A stretch of 64,000 nucleotides of DNA from Reticulitermes speratus (Eukaryota > Arthropoda > Insecta > Blattodea > Rhinotermitidae): NCBI GenBank assembly GCA_021186555.1, contig JAJKFL010000026.1:2294001-2358000 (forward strand), written 5' to 3'. The position numbers and the translations under genes are program-made. How positions within the stretch are numbered: position 1 is the first letter of the stretch; each line of letters starts with the position of its first letter. Below, in pieces: positions 1 through 21,568 of the stretch. A model generated the notes under the pieces. The model saw only the letters and a program-made list of their open reading frames with translations. It was not told the origin of the DNA and did not search any database.

Positions 1-129
1 ACATGTACAAGTCTTCACGCAAAATGCCCGTTATTCTTGTCATATTTTAATGAAACTTGAACTTTCTCAAAATTTTAAAAAAATAGTCAACTATCAAATT
101 TCACTACAGTCCATCCACTGGGAGTTCAA

Positions 130-900
130 TTGTTCCATGCAGAGGGACAGCCAGACATGAAGCTAACAGTTGCTTTCTGCCATTTCGCAAACGCACCTAA
201 AAAAGGTGTTGGAAACGTTTTGCTTCGGCTCACAGACTTGTGTCACGCCTGACGAACACAATGTTCAATCCACACTGAGGTTCTGCTTGTGAAACTGAAG
301 CCACTACATACTGCAGGTGCTATTTCAGATAGCCTTCAGTGCAAGAATTATTACTGTACACACTTTATCCTTTAACACGCCACACAAGTAGAAATGACAA
401 GGGTTCAAATCTGGAAAACAGGGATGCCACAATCTCCTGCTGCTTATGACACTGTTGCCAAAAACAGTTTCTAAATAACACACAGCTGCTGGCAGTGTGA
501 ACTGCCATAGTCTTGCTGAAAAAAGACATAGGGTCTCCCATAATTTGACAGGTGATCAAAGAATGGTGTCAGAATGTGTGTAAAATGCTGGTGTGAATTT
601 ATGGTCCCATGAAAAATTGGCTTAATAATCCTAGCAGCACTCACAGCATACCACACACAAGTGACATCATCATGTAATGACACTCTGTGTATTAACATGG
701 CTTTTTCTGCTGACAAATATTATTCTGGGAGTTTGCATAGTCATCGAGATAAAAGAAAACTCTGTCCCTTAACAGAACAAGTGTGGGGGTCTATTTCGTT
801 CATTGGAATATCTGACAACACTTCTTGTAGGACTGGTGTTTTGCATAAACATCATACAGACACGTACGTTGCAGTGGTATTGCAACTGTGACTGACTAAC
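130..900 (-). pseudogene. Decayed mariner/Tc1-superfamily transposase in hnRNP F/H downstream region
   Basis: Read on the minus strand, 716-471 gives VWYAVSAARIIKPIF, then INSHQHFTHILTPFFDHL and VFFQQDYGSSH, the DDE-core pattern of insect transposases (WCAVSA..IIGPIF, FFQQDGA.AH). After a frameshift near 470 the pattern continues as FPDLNPCHFYLCGVLKDKVY, the usual SPDLTPCDFFLWG..KD.VY block. Stops and frameshifts show it is dead. Terminal repeats were not found, so the ends are approximate. Confidence 0.6.
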
Positions 901-1072
901 TTCGCAAATACAGACACGTAACACCTAACTGCGAGACACTGGGTGCAGGACGATCAGTGAGTCAGCTAAGTTCCATATGACCAGAAGCCAACAGGAAGTG
1001 AATAATGATGGGGGCCAGATAAACTAAGAACCCTGTATAACACCTTCTGCCATCTTGTGGGGTCATATTTAA

Positions 1073-1333
1073 CCCTTTCCCATCTTCTCATGCCTACCAG
1101 CTATATACAACATAAAAATTAATAAAAAATTAGACACGTGTTTCAGTAGGAGAAAATATAAAACTCCTGCCGTATGTTGTGTCTAATAAAAACCGTAACA
1201 TGAATTATGTCAAAGACATAACAACGTGCAATCATGACATGGCAATAATGTTGTCTGCGAAAGACGCCTGACAGCAAACCTGGATGGGAAAATTAAAATG
1301 TGAGAAGCCATCTCACAAGAGGATAGGAAAGGG
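1073..1333. mobile_element. piggyBac-like MITE (261 bp)
   Basis: The sequence begins after TTAA with CCCTTTCCCATCTTCTCATG and ends with AGAGGATAGGAAAGGG followed by TTAC. The inverted ends and the near-intact TTAA duplication fit a piggyBac-type nonautonomous element. There is no coding capacity. The right duplication has one changed base. Confidence 0.45.
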
Positions 1334-1755
1334 TTACCACTTTGCTGCTGCATCTGCAGAAAATCATCGCACCAATAAGACCAATCAACACAAATGTTCA
1401 ATATAAAGGGTACAAAGAATAGGTGCAGTTAACAAACTAACAAACAGAACTGATAGCAGGTGGAAGATTCACATCTTCTAGGATGCAACACTGTGTCAAT
1501 GGACAAGCCATCCTTGGCAGTCTGCAGGACTGTAGTGCTTTCTTCATATCAGAACTGCTGCCCCAAGAACACAGTGACACATCCCAGGAGACTTCAGCAA
1601 CACAAGCATGTGAACCTCAAACCTCACAAAACTAATACCACATTGCAGGTTAATGGTAACTGCACGTCTAGTTTATGCTTTAAATAACCCACATTCACAA
1701 ATTCCAACATGCATAAAAAAACACCCTACAAATTAATTTCATATATTTAGGCAAC

Positions 1756-1948
1756 TCCCGGTGGGGGCGAGATTTTCAGCATCCGTCCAGACTGGCCCTG
1801 GGGCCCATCCAGCCTCCTATACAATGGGTACCGGGGTGTTGACCACCCACCCCCATCTAGCGCTGAGGTTAAAGAAAGAGTACAGCTATAATACCTCTAC
1901 TCCCCCTCTGGGCCTTCATGGCCCGTTCTAGGGAGAACTTTATCTTTT
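1756..1948 (+). mobile_element. SINE-A copy, 5'-truncated
   Basis: This matches the body of the full copy at 7468 (CCTGGGGCCCA, CCAGCCTCCTATACAATGGG, CTCTACTCCCCCTCTGGGCC) but lacks the tRNA-like head. A 13-bp direct repeat ATATTTAGGCAAC at 1743-1755 and 1949-1961 flanks it, so it is a genuine retroposition that began inside the element. Confidence 0.8.
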
Positions 1949-2384
1949 ATATTTAGGCAACAGGAAGATTTTCTGCATCTTTAAGACAAGCTGCATAATC
2001 TGTGTTTTATTTTCTACAAGATGCGATTCATTTCATAATTTTATCTCTTTCTGTTCAAATATAACTCGTGCTTTTCATAAACCATGCGCTAAAATTTCGT
2101 ACCAACACCATCATTTAAGGTTAATGCCACTCAGTTCTTAAAGGAAAGCAGAACTTCCTTTTTACGGGTTGCAATTTTATAATTATATACAAAGAACTGT
2201 TAACACATAAAAATTCACTGTTCATGACACAGTTCAGTACACAGGAATCTCACATTAAATTACAAATAATAAAGTCTCAGAGAAAATAAACTTCACAGAC
2301 AGCACTCACTGTTTGTCAGAAATTCCTGTTCTGAAACTGCTCAATGACATTTTAAGTATGCAAGATTTGAGGTTCCCACGGCCG

Positions 2385-2550
2385 TTTTGTTGAGGATTCA
2401 CGTCTTTTGGAATGTGACACTGTGTCACTTAGCTGGATAGTCGTGGTCCCTGAACCACTGAAGACGAAGGCAGTATGTTACTTTCAAACGCCAGAAACAC
2501 TAACCCAGCTACTCACTGTCACCTCCCAGAAGACCTGAATTCTCACACTT
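2385..2550. repeat. Imperfect inverted-repeat element (GAGGATTCA...TGAATTCTCA family)
   Basis: The left arm has TTGAGGATTCACGTCTTTTG, then a TGTGACACTGTGTCA block. The right arm has the complement-like CTGTCACCTCCCAGAAGACC, TGAATTCTC. Similar copies lie at 31255, 34615, 39130, 45990, 51425 and 55062, and each carries a CTTCATCTTCA or TGAAGA(T/C)G segment in its middle. The family may belong with the hammerhead-like elements, but the resemblance is loose. Confidence 0.5.
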
Positions 2551-2951
2551 TTAATAACGTGTTTAGGTTTTCGGTGGGTGCGACAAACTTCATTTTACTC
2601 ACATTAAAAAAGCTTCAATGACAGAGTCTGGGAACCACTGACTTCATAATCAAGGACATAACAAAAATTCAAAATTATTCACAACCAACACATTAAGTGT
2701 AAAACTAGTACACCATAACACTTGAATATTAATTTTATTAAAATTCCCTTCTTACCTCATGATGACATCAGTGAAAATAATACAGTATTATGAAGAACAA
2801 GCACCTACCTTGTGAGTACCCCACTTGCCCTTTGCAGAATATCAATTTTACAAAGTACACCCAGAGACAGAGCAAGGTATACCTTAGTAGAACAGGAGGT
2901 TTGGGTTCTCTGCCCACCCTGTCCCTCCCTTTGATTATCAGCCTTCCCCAC

Positions 2952-12134
<9,183 letters not shown>

Positions 12135-12460
12135 TGTTTCTTCACTATGTGCTATACAAAATGCAGCAAATGAACACAGTGTTTCTAAACCACACTTAAT
12201 CACTAACAGTGGCTAGTCACATTAGCAAGAACCATATCACTATCCACACAGTGTCCAGATTTACCACAGCCACTTGTTCCTCACAACTGACACCTCAAGC
12301 AATATTTGCATTTGTATCAGAACCAGCATTTCTGTCCAAACATGCTAACATGATCATGACATGAGGCACATTCAATAAGTGAAGTTCCCTACCCTGTAAC
12401 TTTCACGTTAATCAAGCATCATATTTTTCAGTTGGCGACAGCACTAACAGAAGGGCTAAC

Positions 12461-12973
12461 TACTAACTAACTCCATGTAGCACAGTCCTTCTTGAGGAGC
12501 TAGCAGGTCGTCAGCTAGTCAAGAAATTCCTCAAGTTTTATGGAACACGAAGGTTCATTACCGCATTCACAAGAGCCCGCCACCTGTCCCTATCCTGAGC
12601 CATATCAATCCAGTCCATACCCCCCATCCCACTTCTTTAAGATCCATCTTAATATTATCCTCCCATCTACACCTGGGTCTTCCAAGTGGTCTCCTTCCCT
12701 CAGGTCTCCCCACCAAAATCCTGTATGCACCTCTCCTCTCCCCCATATGTGCTACATGCCCCACTCACCTCATTCTTCTTTATTTGATCACCTGAATAAT
12801 ATTTGGTGATGAGTACAGATCATTAAGTTCCTCGTTATGTAGTTTTCTCCACTCCCCTGTAACCTCGTCCCTCTTCGGCCCAAATATCCTCCTCAGCACC
12901 CTATTCTCGAACACCCTCAGCCTATGTTCCTCCCTCAGCGTAAGAGACCAAGTTTCAAACCCATACAAAACTC
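12461..12973 (-). mobile_element. LINE 3' fragment (family L1r), 513 bp, with 14-bp target duplication
   Basis: The minus strand reads YGFETWSLTLREEHRLRVFE, NRVLRRIFGPKRDEVTGEWR, a frameshift, [20 protein letters not shown] and [20 protein letters not shown], then [15 protein letters not shown]. This is the C-terminus of an insect RTE/jockey-type LINE protein. ACAGAAGGGCTAAC at 12447-12460 and ACAGAAGGGCCAAC at 12974-12987 are the target duplication with one difference. It is 5'-truncated. Confidence 0.88.
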
Positions 12974-13039
12974 ACAGAAGGGCCAACACGCAAAAGACTG
13001 TGCAAGAGCCGGTCGGTCCGATGGTGTTCAGGGGATAAG

Positions 13040-13430
13040 TTGATGTGCAAAGGCAACAACAATGGAAACTTGGCCTCAAAAGAAGTCTGCAGTGTGACTT
13101 GGTTCTTAATAGTAAAAAGTTTCCCCTATCAAACTTTACAACTGACAGAGGTATACTGTGATTGTACAACGAGAGCGCATTTTAGAAAGTGGTGCCAAGA
13201 GCTGGAAAATAGTCAAGCTGACATACATGATAATCGCTGCATCAGGCAGTCCAGCAAATCAAGAATGGATGTAAATGTACCACAAGAGGAGCAACTGATC
13301 TTGGCTCACTGACAAAGAATTTGGGAGGTTGCCACATCCACGATAATGAGGCAGTAGAAATGACTGTTTGCAAATGGTTGCAAATGCAACAGCCCAGTTT
13401 CTAGGATGACACGATTTCTAAATTCCTGCC
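13040..13430 (+). pseudogene. Possible mariner-like transposase N-terminal remnant
   Basis: The plus-strand frame 13040-13312 ends TTRAHFRKWCQELENSQADI, HDNRCIRQSSKSRMDVNVPQ, EEQLILAH, resembling the helix-turn-helix to linker region of mariner-type transposases (RRWCQ.FE.G...D..RTGRPS). The next frame, past a stop, continues RIWEVATSTIMR. No catalytic region or terminal repeats are recognised nearby. Confidence 0.45.
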
Positions 13431-14340
13431 AAAACAGGACAAAAGCATCAGTGGAATATATTAGTTACATTTAACATTGTAATGGCTTGTCATTTAACTC
13501 TTATGACATAAGGAACCTCACTTATTGAACATCCTTCATACATATTTTATATAATTGAAGTCAAGTGTCACGGATGCCAGTCGTTTGAACTTAAGACAGC
13601 AACTGTAAAGCATAAGACAGTTGTAAAAGTTACCAAAGTGCCCCTAGATTTTCTGACACTAGCATGAAACTCTTAAACCTAAAACTGCATGTCAATACAA
13701 TGACACCTCAGAGCCTAACGTGGCAATTATATCAACTGCAGTTCAGTTTGTCAATGACATGAATACCAAAATGTTTCTGAAATGGAAACAAACCCTAACC
13801 ACCAGTAGCAACGTTTTCCCATCAACATTAAAACCGCAACCACTAACCTAAGTAGAACACACTGCTGTTCCTTTTGCAGTTGTAATTATGTGATAACATA
13901 CAGTTGCTGTGCTCTTACTTTTTTTCATATATTGGGTGCTGTCACTAAACTCTGAGCGACCGACAGTCCTGTGCTGGCTTGAATTACATATAGTGCAAGA
14001 TACCAATCATGAGAATTATTTCAGGAAGGTCTGCATATATTACATTTAAATTATCAGTGTAATAACACGATGTTATGGATAAGACAGGGCACTGTTACGA
14101 GATGTTAGTGAATAAAGCCAAGCCACATGACAAAATAACTGGTTTCCGTACTGAGCGACTAATATGCAAACACAAATTTACAAAGAAAAGAAACTTCTTA
14201 CCTGACGAAAATACTACCCACATTTGGAAGTCACTGTTAACTCAACAAGTCCTCCATTAAAGACTAAATACATACAATTTAAGCCGACTCCTAGCAAAAT
14301 TAAACGGAATTAATCTCGCCTTGCTGTAACATTGCGACTC
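13431..14340. other. Sequence between hnRNP coding start and candidate promoter, no gene seen
   Basis: AT-rich sequence without long frames or strong repeat matches that I can recognise. It is presumed intron 1 of the hnRNP F/H transcript. Confidence 0.4.
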
Positions 14341-14494
14341 TATACTACCCGACCCACGAATGCCTCTTTGTGCACACACGCTTCGCCCGGCAAACAGTCA
14401 AAATAACCCACACATACAACGGAAAACTAGGCTTCCACGCTTCACATTCAGAACGCCCAAGAGACAACGACGTATGACTAAAAGAACTTATTAC

Positions 14495-14640
14495 CTGAAG
14501 TACTCAGACCAACACAAATGCAGGCCACTTCTCACGCCAACCCGACCACCTCACAACGCTTCCTCTCACACCGATCGTTGATTATACAATTCATCTATCG
14601 TTCACACTTGCGCACGTTTTCAAAAAATGGAGAACAGCCG
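14495..14640 (-). promoter_or_regulatory. Candidate 5'UTR exon and promoter of the hnRNP F/H gene
   Basis: On the minus strand a strong donor, ACTTCAG followed by GTAATAAG, ends a candidate noncoding exon at 14495. Bases 14340-14600 hold more CpG (CGACC, TTCGCCCGG, CGATCG) than the introns, as expected of an insect housekeeping promoter. The distance to the coding exon at 12.15 kb is reasonable. I see no clear TATA box or initiator, so the upstream boundary is a guess. Confidence 0.3.
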
Positions 14641-14970
14641 TCAATCGAACATCTATGCCACAGATTATCTATGCCGCCATAGAGTCATGGATCATATATT
14701 TTAATGTGTGTGTGGGTGGAGGGGGGGGGGCTGACATGAAAACCTCAGATCTCACATGCCTCAGAACAGCTTTGTGATTATAAAGTGTAAGCTGGTACAA
14801 ATGTTGGATTAACAAGTAGACTGTGGTGTTCTGGATTGTGACACTGTTTTGTCTGGTAGGAGGATACAGAACATTTTAGAGAAACACATTACCTTACTCT
14901 TCATTGAAGAAGAAGATTAAGGAAATGAAGATGCTGCCTCCATTTTTGGGTGCAAGACGAAGGCACCATA

Positions 14971-15145
14971 CAGTAGAACCCGGATAAGAAGTCCCTGCAT
15001 AAGAAGTTTTCCCCTGTAAGAAGTCTGATTTTTGAAGTCCTGAAATCCTATTGCTTTTAATAAGCTTCCCTCTTAATAAGTCTTCCCGCTTAAGAAGTCC
15101 CTAATCCTGTGGTCCCTTGAAAGACTTCTTAACAGGGTTCTACTG
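14971..15145. mobile_element. pogo/Tigger-type MITE (175 bp)
   Basis: The ends CAGTAGAACCCGGATAAGAA and (complement of right end) CAGTAGAACCCTGTTAAGAA are inverted repeats flanked by TA at 14969-14970 and 15146-15147. The interior repeats TAAGAAGTC several times in both orientations. There is no open frame. CAGTAGAACC ends are typical of pogo/Tigger-like elements. Confidence 0.85.
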
Positions 15146-17312
15146 TATGTTGGTAACCACATACCATATCAGACCACGCAGCATCATAACCCAGAAGATT
15201 ACATCATCAAGTCAGAAATTATTTTGAGCTATTATGCTGCCCTTGACTGACTTACCTGGTTGATACAGTCTGATGTGGCAAAGATACCCACTGATCCTTG
15301 TCTCAATGCAGTGGCCAGTCTGTCCATGGTCAAACTGGTCACGTTCAGTGTTCGGTGACCCTGGGCAAACTGGTCACTGCATCAAGACCAGGTCAATGAA
15401 CACAATCTCACTACATCCAATTGTACCAACCAAATAAGGCAGCTGTGGCAAAAACAAATAAATACAACCACACAAAAACTTACAAAATTCCTTCTCAAAA
15501 ACGGTGTAACTTCTATATAAGCTCCCCTTGTAATATCAATAAATGAAAATTAAAAATTTTCCATTAGGTCAGCGGAAAATAATGTTATACTATTACCATC
15601 ATTACATAGTTTTTATTATGAAAACTATGTATAACAAGTCAGAAACACATAAATACTACAGATCACTTTTACAAACAGAGCAGTACTTTGAAATGAAAAC
15701 ATTTATTCAAACACTGTAGTCAAAATTTCAGTATTTGACTCTTAACAGTTTCTGTCCATCTGTTTGGTTTTCAATGATAAAATTTTGCAGACACACTTTG
15801 CTCTTTTTTAATCACTGAATCACATTCCTCTGTTGTTCTAACAGCAGTCTGTGATATTCAATATCTGCACTGCATTCACAACCTCCAGTGGTAGATAATG
15901 ACTGTCTGATGGAGATTACTTCTGGTTTTACCTGTGTCAGAGATAAGGTAAGGGAAAGGTATGTTGAAAAGTCAGCACTGGAACAGTCTTGAACCCCAAG
16001 ACCTTAGGCACAAAAGTCCAGCACCTTATCCCTAGGCCTCTTAGACATCAATTTACTCACAGCCTATTCACAGATGGGGCTGAATATATAACAATTACAC
16101 TACCTACAGCACATGAAGTTTCTAATTGTTCACAGTTTAATATTTACACTACTTTAATTGGCAGTTACACCATTAAGAGCAAATTGAATAGCGAAGGATT
16201 CTTCAGACACCACCTTAACCTTTACACATCTGTAAATGAAATTACTTTTTGTGGCAGTGTAAATTAAAACCACAATCCTCTCTAGAGGTAATCAAATGAA
16301 AATTCAACGAATTTTTAATCAAAGAAGAAAAGGGGGCAAGAGGAAATTCATTCCCAGCACAAGTCCATGCTTCATAGGATATCCATGCATATACATGCTG
16401 CCAGATGTATCTGTAACAGTGGTGTTCCCTGTGACAAAATCATTTCAGCATTAGGAGTCAGGCCTTCTGGGATATGACATAATTGGGTCAGTGGTTCCTG
16501 ATGTTTCAAGGAATGTAATGCCTTCATCTCCAGGGGTCTAGAGCAGCGCAGACTAACCTTTTATTGCATACAGACCATTTGGAAATCTCCAAACCCTAAA
16601 AAGGCCACAAACCAACTGTTAACAGTAAGTCTTACATTTTCAACGACAAATTATTTTACAATGACTAACCGTTTGATGCCTAATGACAAGCATACCCATC
16701 ACGCAGTGTGATGCTCAAAATGCCCAACATCAATTAAGGCGATGGCATTTAATGGCCTTCCTTACGCACCTCTCGTTTTAATTCATGTCTTCTGCACTTC
16801 CAACTAGGCACTTAATTCCAGCGCCAAAATATTAAGGGACTCAATTTACTGTTAACTAATTATTAGCATTACTGTAATAAAAATTAGTACAATAATTAAT
16901 TTCAATTTAATTTTTATTTGTGAAATATGGAAGAATGTCAATGAGAAGCTTGACACTGTCTCTGTGTCACCAAGTAACTGATATCTGGGTGTACGTGAGA
17001 AGTAGCGACTTAGTGGCAGCTTGCCGATCTTTCATCAACAACTCAATTTATAGATTTACTCTTAACCATCCTCATTTTAGAAAAGAGCTGTTCAGTAACA
17101 TACAAATTTCCAAATCAGACTTTTCACTTGTTACCCAGGACTGCTAAGCACACGTAACCTACGAGCAGGTAAACACAGTGTGGTGCAGCTAAACCATTAC
17201 TTGGCCCAGAGCCGGCTCTTGGAATACCAAAGTGTTCAGCATGAGAAGCAATCAAGAACTGGACTGAGTGTCAACATTTAACTACCTGGAAAAGTATACC
17301 AGGTCACAAACA
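15146..17312. other. Intergenic sequence, no gene seen
   Basis: AT-rich DNA with several open frames under 95 codons that look random. A strong minus-strand donor (CAG/GTAAGT) occurs at 15252, without a recognisable protein. Around 16470-16560 lies a diverged copy of the GAGGATTCA repeat family. The missing last Lst2 exon should lie in this region or further right but was not found. Confidence 0.4.
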
Positions 17313-17740
17313 TGGTAAACTCTTTATCAATGGACCATGCAAGAAGAAAGCTGATGGCCTGATTAAATTGAGCAGGAATCAACTTAGATCAGTAGTAGCA
17401 TTCCTCACAGGACATGCACCTGTGAGGAAGCACTTGAACATTATGGGCCTTTTCGAAGGAGATCCGACCTGCAGATTTTGTGGGTCGGAGACTGAAACTG
17501 TGCACCATATTGTTTGTGGTTGCGAGGCACTGGCTCGACAACATTATAAGCTGTTTGGGAAGATGTTCGCTGAACCAAGAGATATAAGCTTGGCTCCACT
17601 AAAAGACCTGTGTCTCTTTATTAGTAGCACAGGGCTAATGAACCAATGCTGAAAGAAAGACTAAGGGTGAGCACAATAAGCCTAAGGATGCGGTGCATCC
17701 GGAGCGAATGCCGACGGGCCCATAGAAAGAAGAAGGAGAA
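17313..17740 (+). mobile_element. LINE 3' end (jockey-type), RNase H/zinc-knuckle tail
   Basis: The frame reads LSRNQLRSVVAFLTGHAPVR, KHLNIMGLFEGDPTCRFCGS, ETETVHHIVCGCEALARQHY up to 17652. The CxxC...H...C pattern after a GH.P.R.HL segment is the C-terminal zinc-knuckle of jockey-like LINE polyproteins. The following GATGCGGTGCATCCGGAGCG and AAGAAGAAGG look like its 3'UTR and tail. The copy is 5'-truncated. Confidence 0.82.
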
Positions 17741-19080
17741 GAACACAGTGTGTGTGGATGTCGGGTAGTCCAACATGTGACAGCATATTTCTAAGATGTG
17801 TATCAAACTGCAAAGTTTCCAACCCAGGATGTTCCTATGCAGCATGCAACAATCGTTTACAGAACTATGCACGCAAAGTTCACCATGTCACTCAAGAAAG
17901 TGCTTCTTTCTCATGTGGAAGTTGAGTTTGAGAAACCCCACACAATGCTGACATAACTGTTGGGCCATGGGTTGCCCTTGCTGGTCTATAGGTGTAAGAG
18001 ACATGTGCATTCTTCAGGACCTTCTGACCCTTGAAAACAGGGCCACTATGTTTCTTTGTGACACTGGGACACAGCATCACACACAGAAGACCTGAAGCCT
18101 CAAACACAAAGCTGTCAGAACCTCAAGCCTCATACTTCAGCTTGTTAGCATTATGTAATGTCATCCTGGATATTTAATACAGTACCACAAACCCACAGAG
18201 GTTTTCTAGCAAACCTGTTTGAATAAAACTGAAACTTCTAGATTACACCAATGTAAGATATTAACACAGCTAAATACAAATAACTGGAACATACACCTAT
18301 CCCAATTAATAAATAATTTTCATCTCTCTTTCATATTTGAGCTTGGAGACGGATTTACGTAGTACTACTCCCATCTTAAACAGATTTATGAACACTGTAT
18401 GAGACCTGTCATAGCAATGACTCAATTATGTAAGATTGCCTTATAAGCAACACATTCCTTGAATAACCCAAAAATGTCAGATATTGTAAAATTCATATTT
18501 TGGAAAAATAATGGATTGTTCCACACCTATAGAGATCCTGGTAAAAAAATTGTAACACAAAAATAATACTAACAAAAAAAATCAAGTTTTCATACATATC
18601 TAATTTAAACACACTTCACCTTGAGGATTTATAGTACAAGTAGTTAACTGCTACATTACTGTATGATTATTTTCAAGAAGGTTAAAATCCAGCTTTCCTT
18701 ATGCACCGATCTCGTAAATCTGTTACTTATGAGGACTCGCATCTTCTGAGATGTGATGTCTTGGTTTACTTGACCCTTGCAATTGAAGGCAGTATGTTCC
18801 TTTAAAATGTAGGGCAACATTAGCCCAGCATCACTTCCCACAAGATTTTAATCCTCCAATACACCGGTGAAAATTCCAAAACTTGCATCTACTACTTCTG
18901 TTTCGCAGTTCAAATCTACCTTCACAATTTAACCCGTAACTATTCCAAATCATAAGGTAAGGTGTAGTACTTAACACTATTAATCAGCATACCATACCAT
19001 GGATGTTTTTGTAATGTGTGTACTTGTATTTACTGTATGTATTGTTTTGTAATTGTGTATAGTTTGTATTGTATTGTTAC
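17741..19080. other. Intergenic sequence, no gene seen
   Basis: AT-rich DNA with scattered short frames and no family match I can name. Near 18700-18860 lies a weak copy of the inverted-repeat family (GATGTCTTGG, CTTCCCACAAGATTTTAATC). Confidence 0.4.
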
Positions 19081-19099
19081 TTTTATGTATATTTATATG

Positions 19100-19933
19100 T
19101 CTATTTGTATTGTGTGTACTAGTGTAAGGACTACTGCCACCGGGTGAAAACATTTGTATTGTGTGTACTAGTGTAAGGACTACTGCCATCGGGTGAAAAC
19201 ATTTGTATTGTGTGTACTAGTGTAAGGACTACTGCCACCGGGTGAAAACATTTGTATTGTGTGTACTAGTGTAAGGACTACTGCCACCGGGTGAAAACAT
19301 TTGTATTGTGTGTACTAGTGTAAGGACTACTGCCACCGGGTGAAAACATTTGTATTGTGTGTACTAGTGTAAGGACTACTGCCATCGGGTGAAAACATTT
19401 GTATTGTGTGTACTGTGTAAGGACTACTGCCACCGGGTGAAAACATTTGTATTGTGTGTACTAGTGTAAGGACTACTGCCACCGGGTGAAAACATTTGTA
19501 TTGTGTGTACTAGTGTAAGGACTACTGCCACCGGGTGAAAACATTTGTATTGTGTGTACTAGTGTAAGGACTACTGCCATCGGGTGAAAACATTTGTATT
19601 GTGTGTACTGTGTAAGGACTACTGCCACCGGGTGAAAACATTTGTATTGTGTGTACTAGTGTAAGGACTACTGCCACCGGGTGAAAACATTTGTATTGTG
19701 TGTACTAGTGTAAGGACTACTGCCACCGGGTGAAAACATTTGTATTGTGTGTACTAGTGTAAGGACTACTGCCACCGGGTGAAAACATTTGTATTGTGTG
19801 TACTAGTGTAAGGACTACTGCCACCGGGTGAAAACATTTGTATTGTGTGTACTAGTGTAAGGACTACTGCCACCGGGTGAAAACATTTGTATTGTGTGTA
19901 CTAGTGTAAGGACTACTGCCACCGGGTGAAAAC
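19100..19933. repeat. Minisatellite, 17 tandem 49-bp units with higher-order structure
   Basis: The unit contains GTGTGTACTAGTGTAAGGAC and TACTGCCACCGGGTGAAAAC. Units 2, 6 and 10 carry GCCATCGGG instead of GCCACCGGG, and units 7 and 11 lack the AG of ACTAGTG (47 bp). This four-unit periodicity shows that a block was duplicated. A TAA microsatellite follows directly. Confidence 0.97.
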
Positions 19934-19946
19934 CCAATTGCAGTAA

Positions 19947-19973
19947 GTAATAATAATAATAATAATAATAATA
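19947..19973. repeat. (TAA)n microsatellite
   Basis: About nine consecutive TAA triplets directly follow the 49-bp minisatellite. Confidence 0.9.
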
Positions 19974-21192
19974 CCATACTCAACTGCACTCTAACAAACT
20001 GCCAAATGAAGAATGCACAGTCTGAGACAATTGCTGTACTCTTTATAAACCACCACCAGCACCAACCCTACATATAGCTAATAACCATATACAAAGGCTC
20101 GCATGTAGTACTAGGTATATTTACCTGAATGGCAACTGTTTTGTCCCTTATTTCTAGAGCTAAGAAATGAAAAGTCATCTTGAATTCAGTGGTGTGAAGT
20201 ACAGATCGATAGTTTGAAACGTTTTAAACACTTTCTGTCGGTGGATGTTAAGAACTGGTATGTGCTAACATTCGTGTCATACACTGCTGTCATTGTGGCA
20301 TGACAGAAAGAGACAAATATTAATGTCAGACTCCACTAGCTACCACATGGAAACTGCAAAGACACTGATGCAGAGACAAAGACGGGAAGTGATGGTGTCA
20401 CGACTACTGACACAAGTGGATAAAGAATACCGACTTCAAACACATGAAGACAGCGACTGATTTAATAAGTGTAATAAATTTCAATGGAGAATTTTTTTTT
20501 TTGGTTTAAAGAATTAAAAACGTATTTTGTCAAGAGCCATAACGGTGCAGAGAGGTCTGCCGTCCCTGCCTACAAAACATGTAACATTTGTCAGCAAAGT
20601 TATAACAATGAAATAAAGAATAAAATTCAGTGATTATAATGTATTGCTATTAAAAACATGATAAATTCTTAATTGTGTTTAACTTTAAACAAAATATTTA
20701 ACCTATTTATTGATTAAAATCATGTGCGGCCCTCCTTAATTTTCAAAATTATTTGACCCACATATGATTTCAGTTTTAGATCCCTTATCTAGGTTATACA
20801 GCATCAGTGATGTGTAAGTGAATATGAATATGCAGCAGTGGTAGGATGACAAAGGGCAGGTGACAACCAAACTGCTCAAACAAAAACCTGTCACAGTGTC
20901 AGATTATGTTTCACATTTGCTTGCAGTGACTGTACAGAAGTAATACACAAAGTCACTTTTTATGAGCGGACACGTTTCTCAATGCCAGTCCGTGCTGTGC
21001 AGTCGTCTTCCATTCAGGTAAATACGGTCATAAGCAGTAATGACTGTAACAGATCCAGCACTGATCGTATGTTTCAGTCCTTGTAAACAGGCATTACATC
21101 GCATACACGGCCAATAAGGGACTAAGCAGAGCTCTGGTCAGAATAACATGTGCTCAAATTTATGCTCCCACAGTCATGAAATTCATTACGCC
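19974..21192. other. Intergenic sequence, no gene seen
   Basis: No convincing frame. GTGCGGCCCTCCTTAATTTT and CACATATGATTTCAG near 20725-20775 resemble the right half of the hAT-like element at 21193, so a diverged copy may lie here. Confidence 0.4.
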
Positions 21193-21568
21193 AGGGGTCT
21201 CAAATATGTGGTCTGTGGGCAGCATAAGGCCCAGCAGTTCATTTTACGTGGCCCTCATAATGCTACTGTTGGCCTGGCACAGCAACACAGTTCCTTTGTT
21301 CAAACTGAAAAAATTAAAAATGCTTTTTTTTCTGCGTGGTAGCATACAGCATTCATCAACAAAAAGATAGCCCACGAAGCAAAATTCAGAATTAAAAAAT
21401 TACGTTTCATTTTTGTTACAAATGCAAGAGATGTTCTTAATGGTGTATTGGTTGGTTTAATTCTAAACAAAATATGCCACTTGTTTATTGCTTAAAATGA
21501 CAGGTAGACTGCTTTAATTTTGAAAATCATTCTTTGGACCACAAATGATTCAAGTTTGGGACCCCTGC
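21193..21568. mobile_element. hAT-like nonautonomous element
   Basis: The left end CAGGGGTCTCAAATATGTGG and the complement of the right end CAGGGGTCCCAAACTTGAAT are inverted and of hAT type. The inside holds GGCCCTCATAATGC but no transposase. No clean 8-bp duplication is visible, so the element is old. Confidence 0.6.

Noticed and set aside
2768-2950. Extension of hnRNP exon 4 beyond KIGHR
   Set aside because: The frame stays open but the product (WGRLIIKGRDRVG...) departs from the family exactly at a GT donor, so I treat it as intron.
15252-15370. Minus-strand exon with a consensus donor CAG/GTAAGT
   Set aside because: Two frames are open but neither resembles a known protein, and the stretch contains internal repeats of a GACCAGTTTG type. 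The donor alone is not enough.
19100-19933. CRISPR-like regular array
   Set aside because: The units are contiguous 49-bp tandem repeats without unique spacers, in an animal genome. The same applies to 62318-63472 and 8786-9355.
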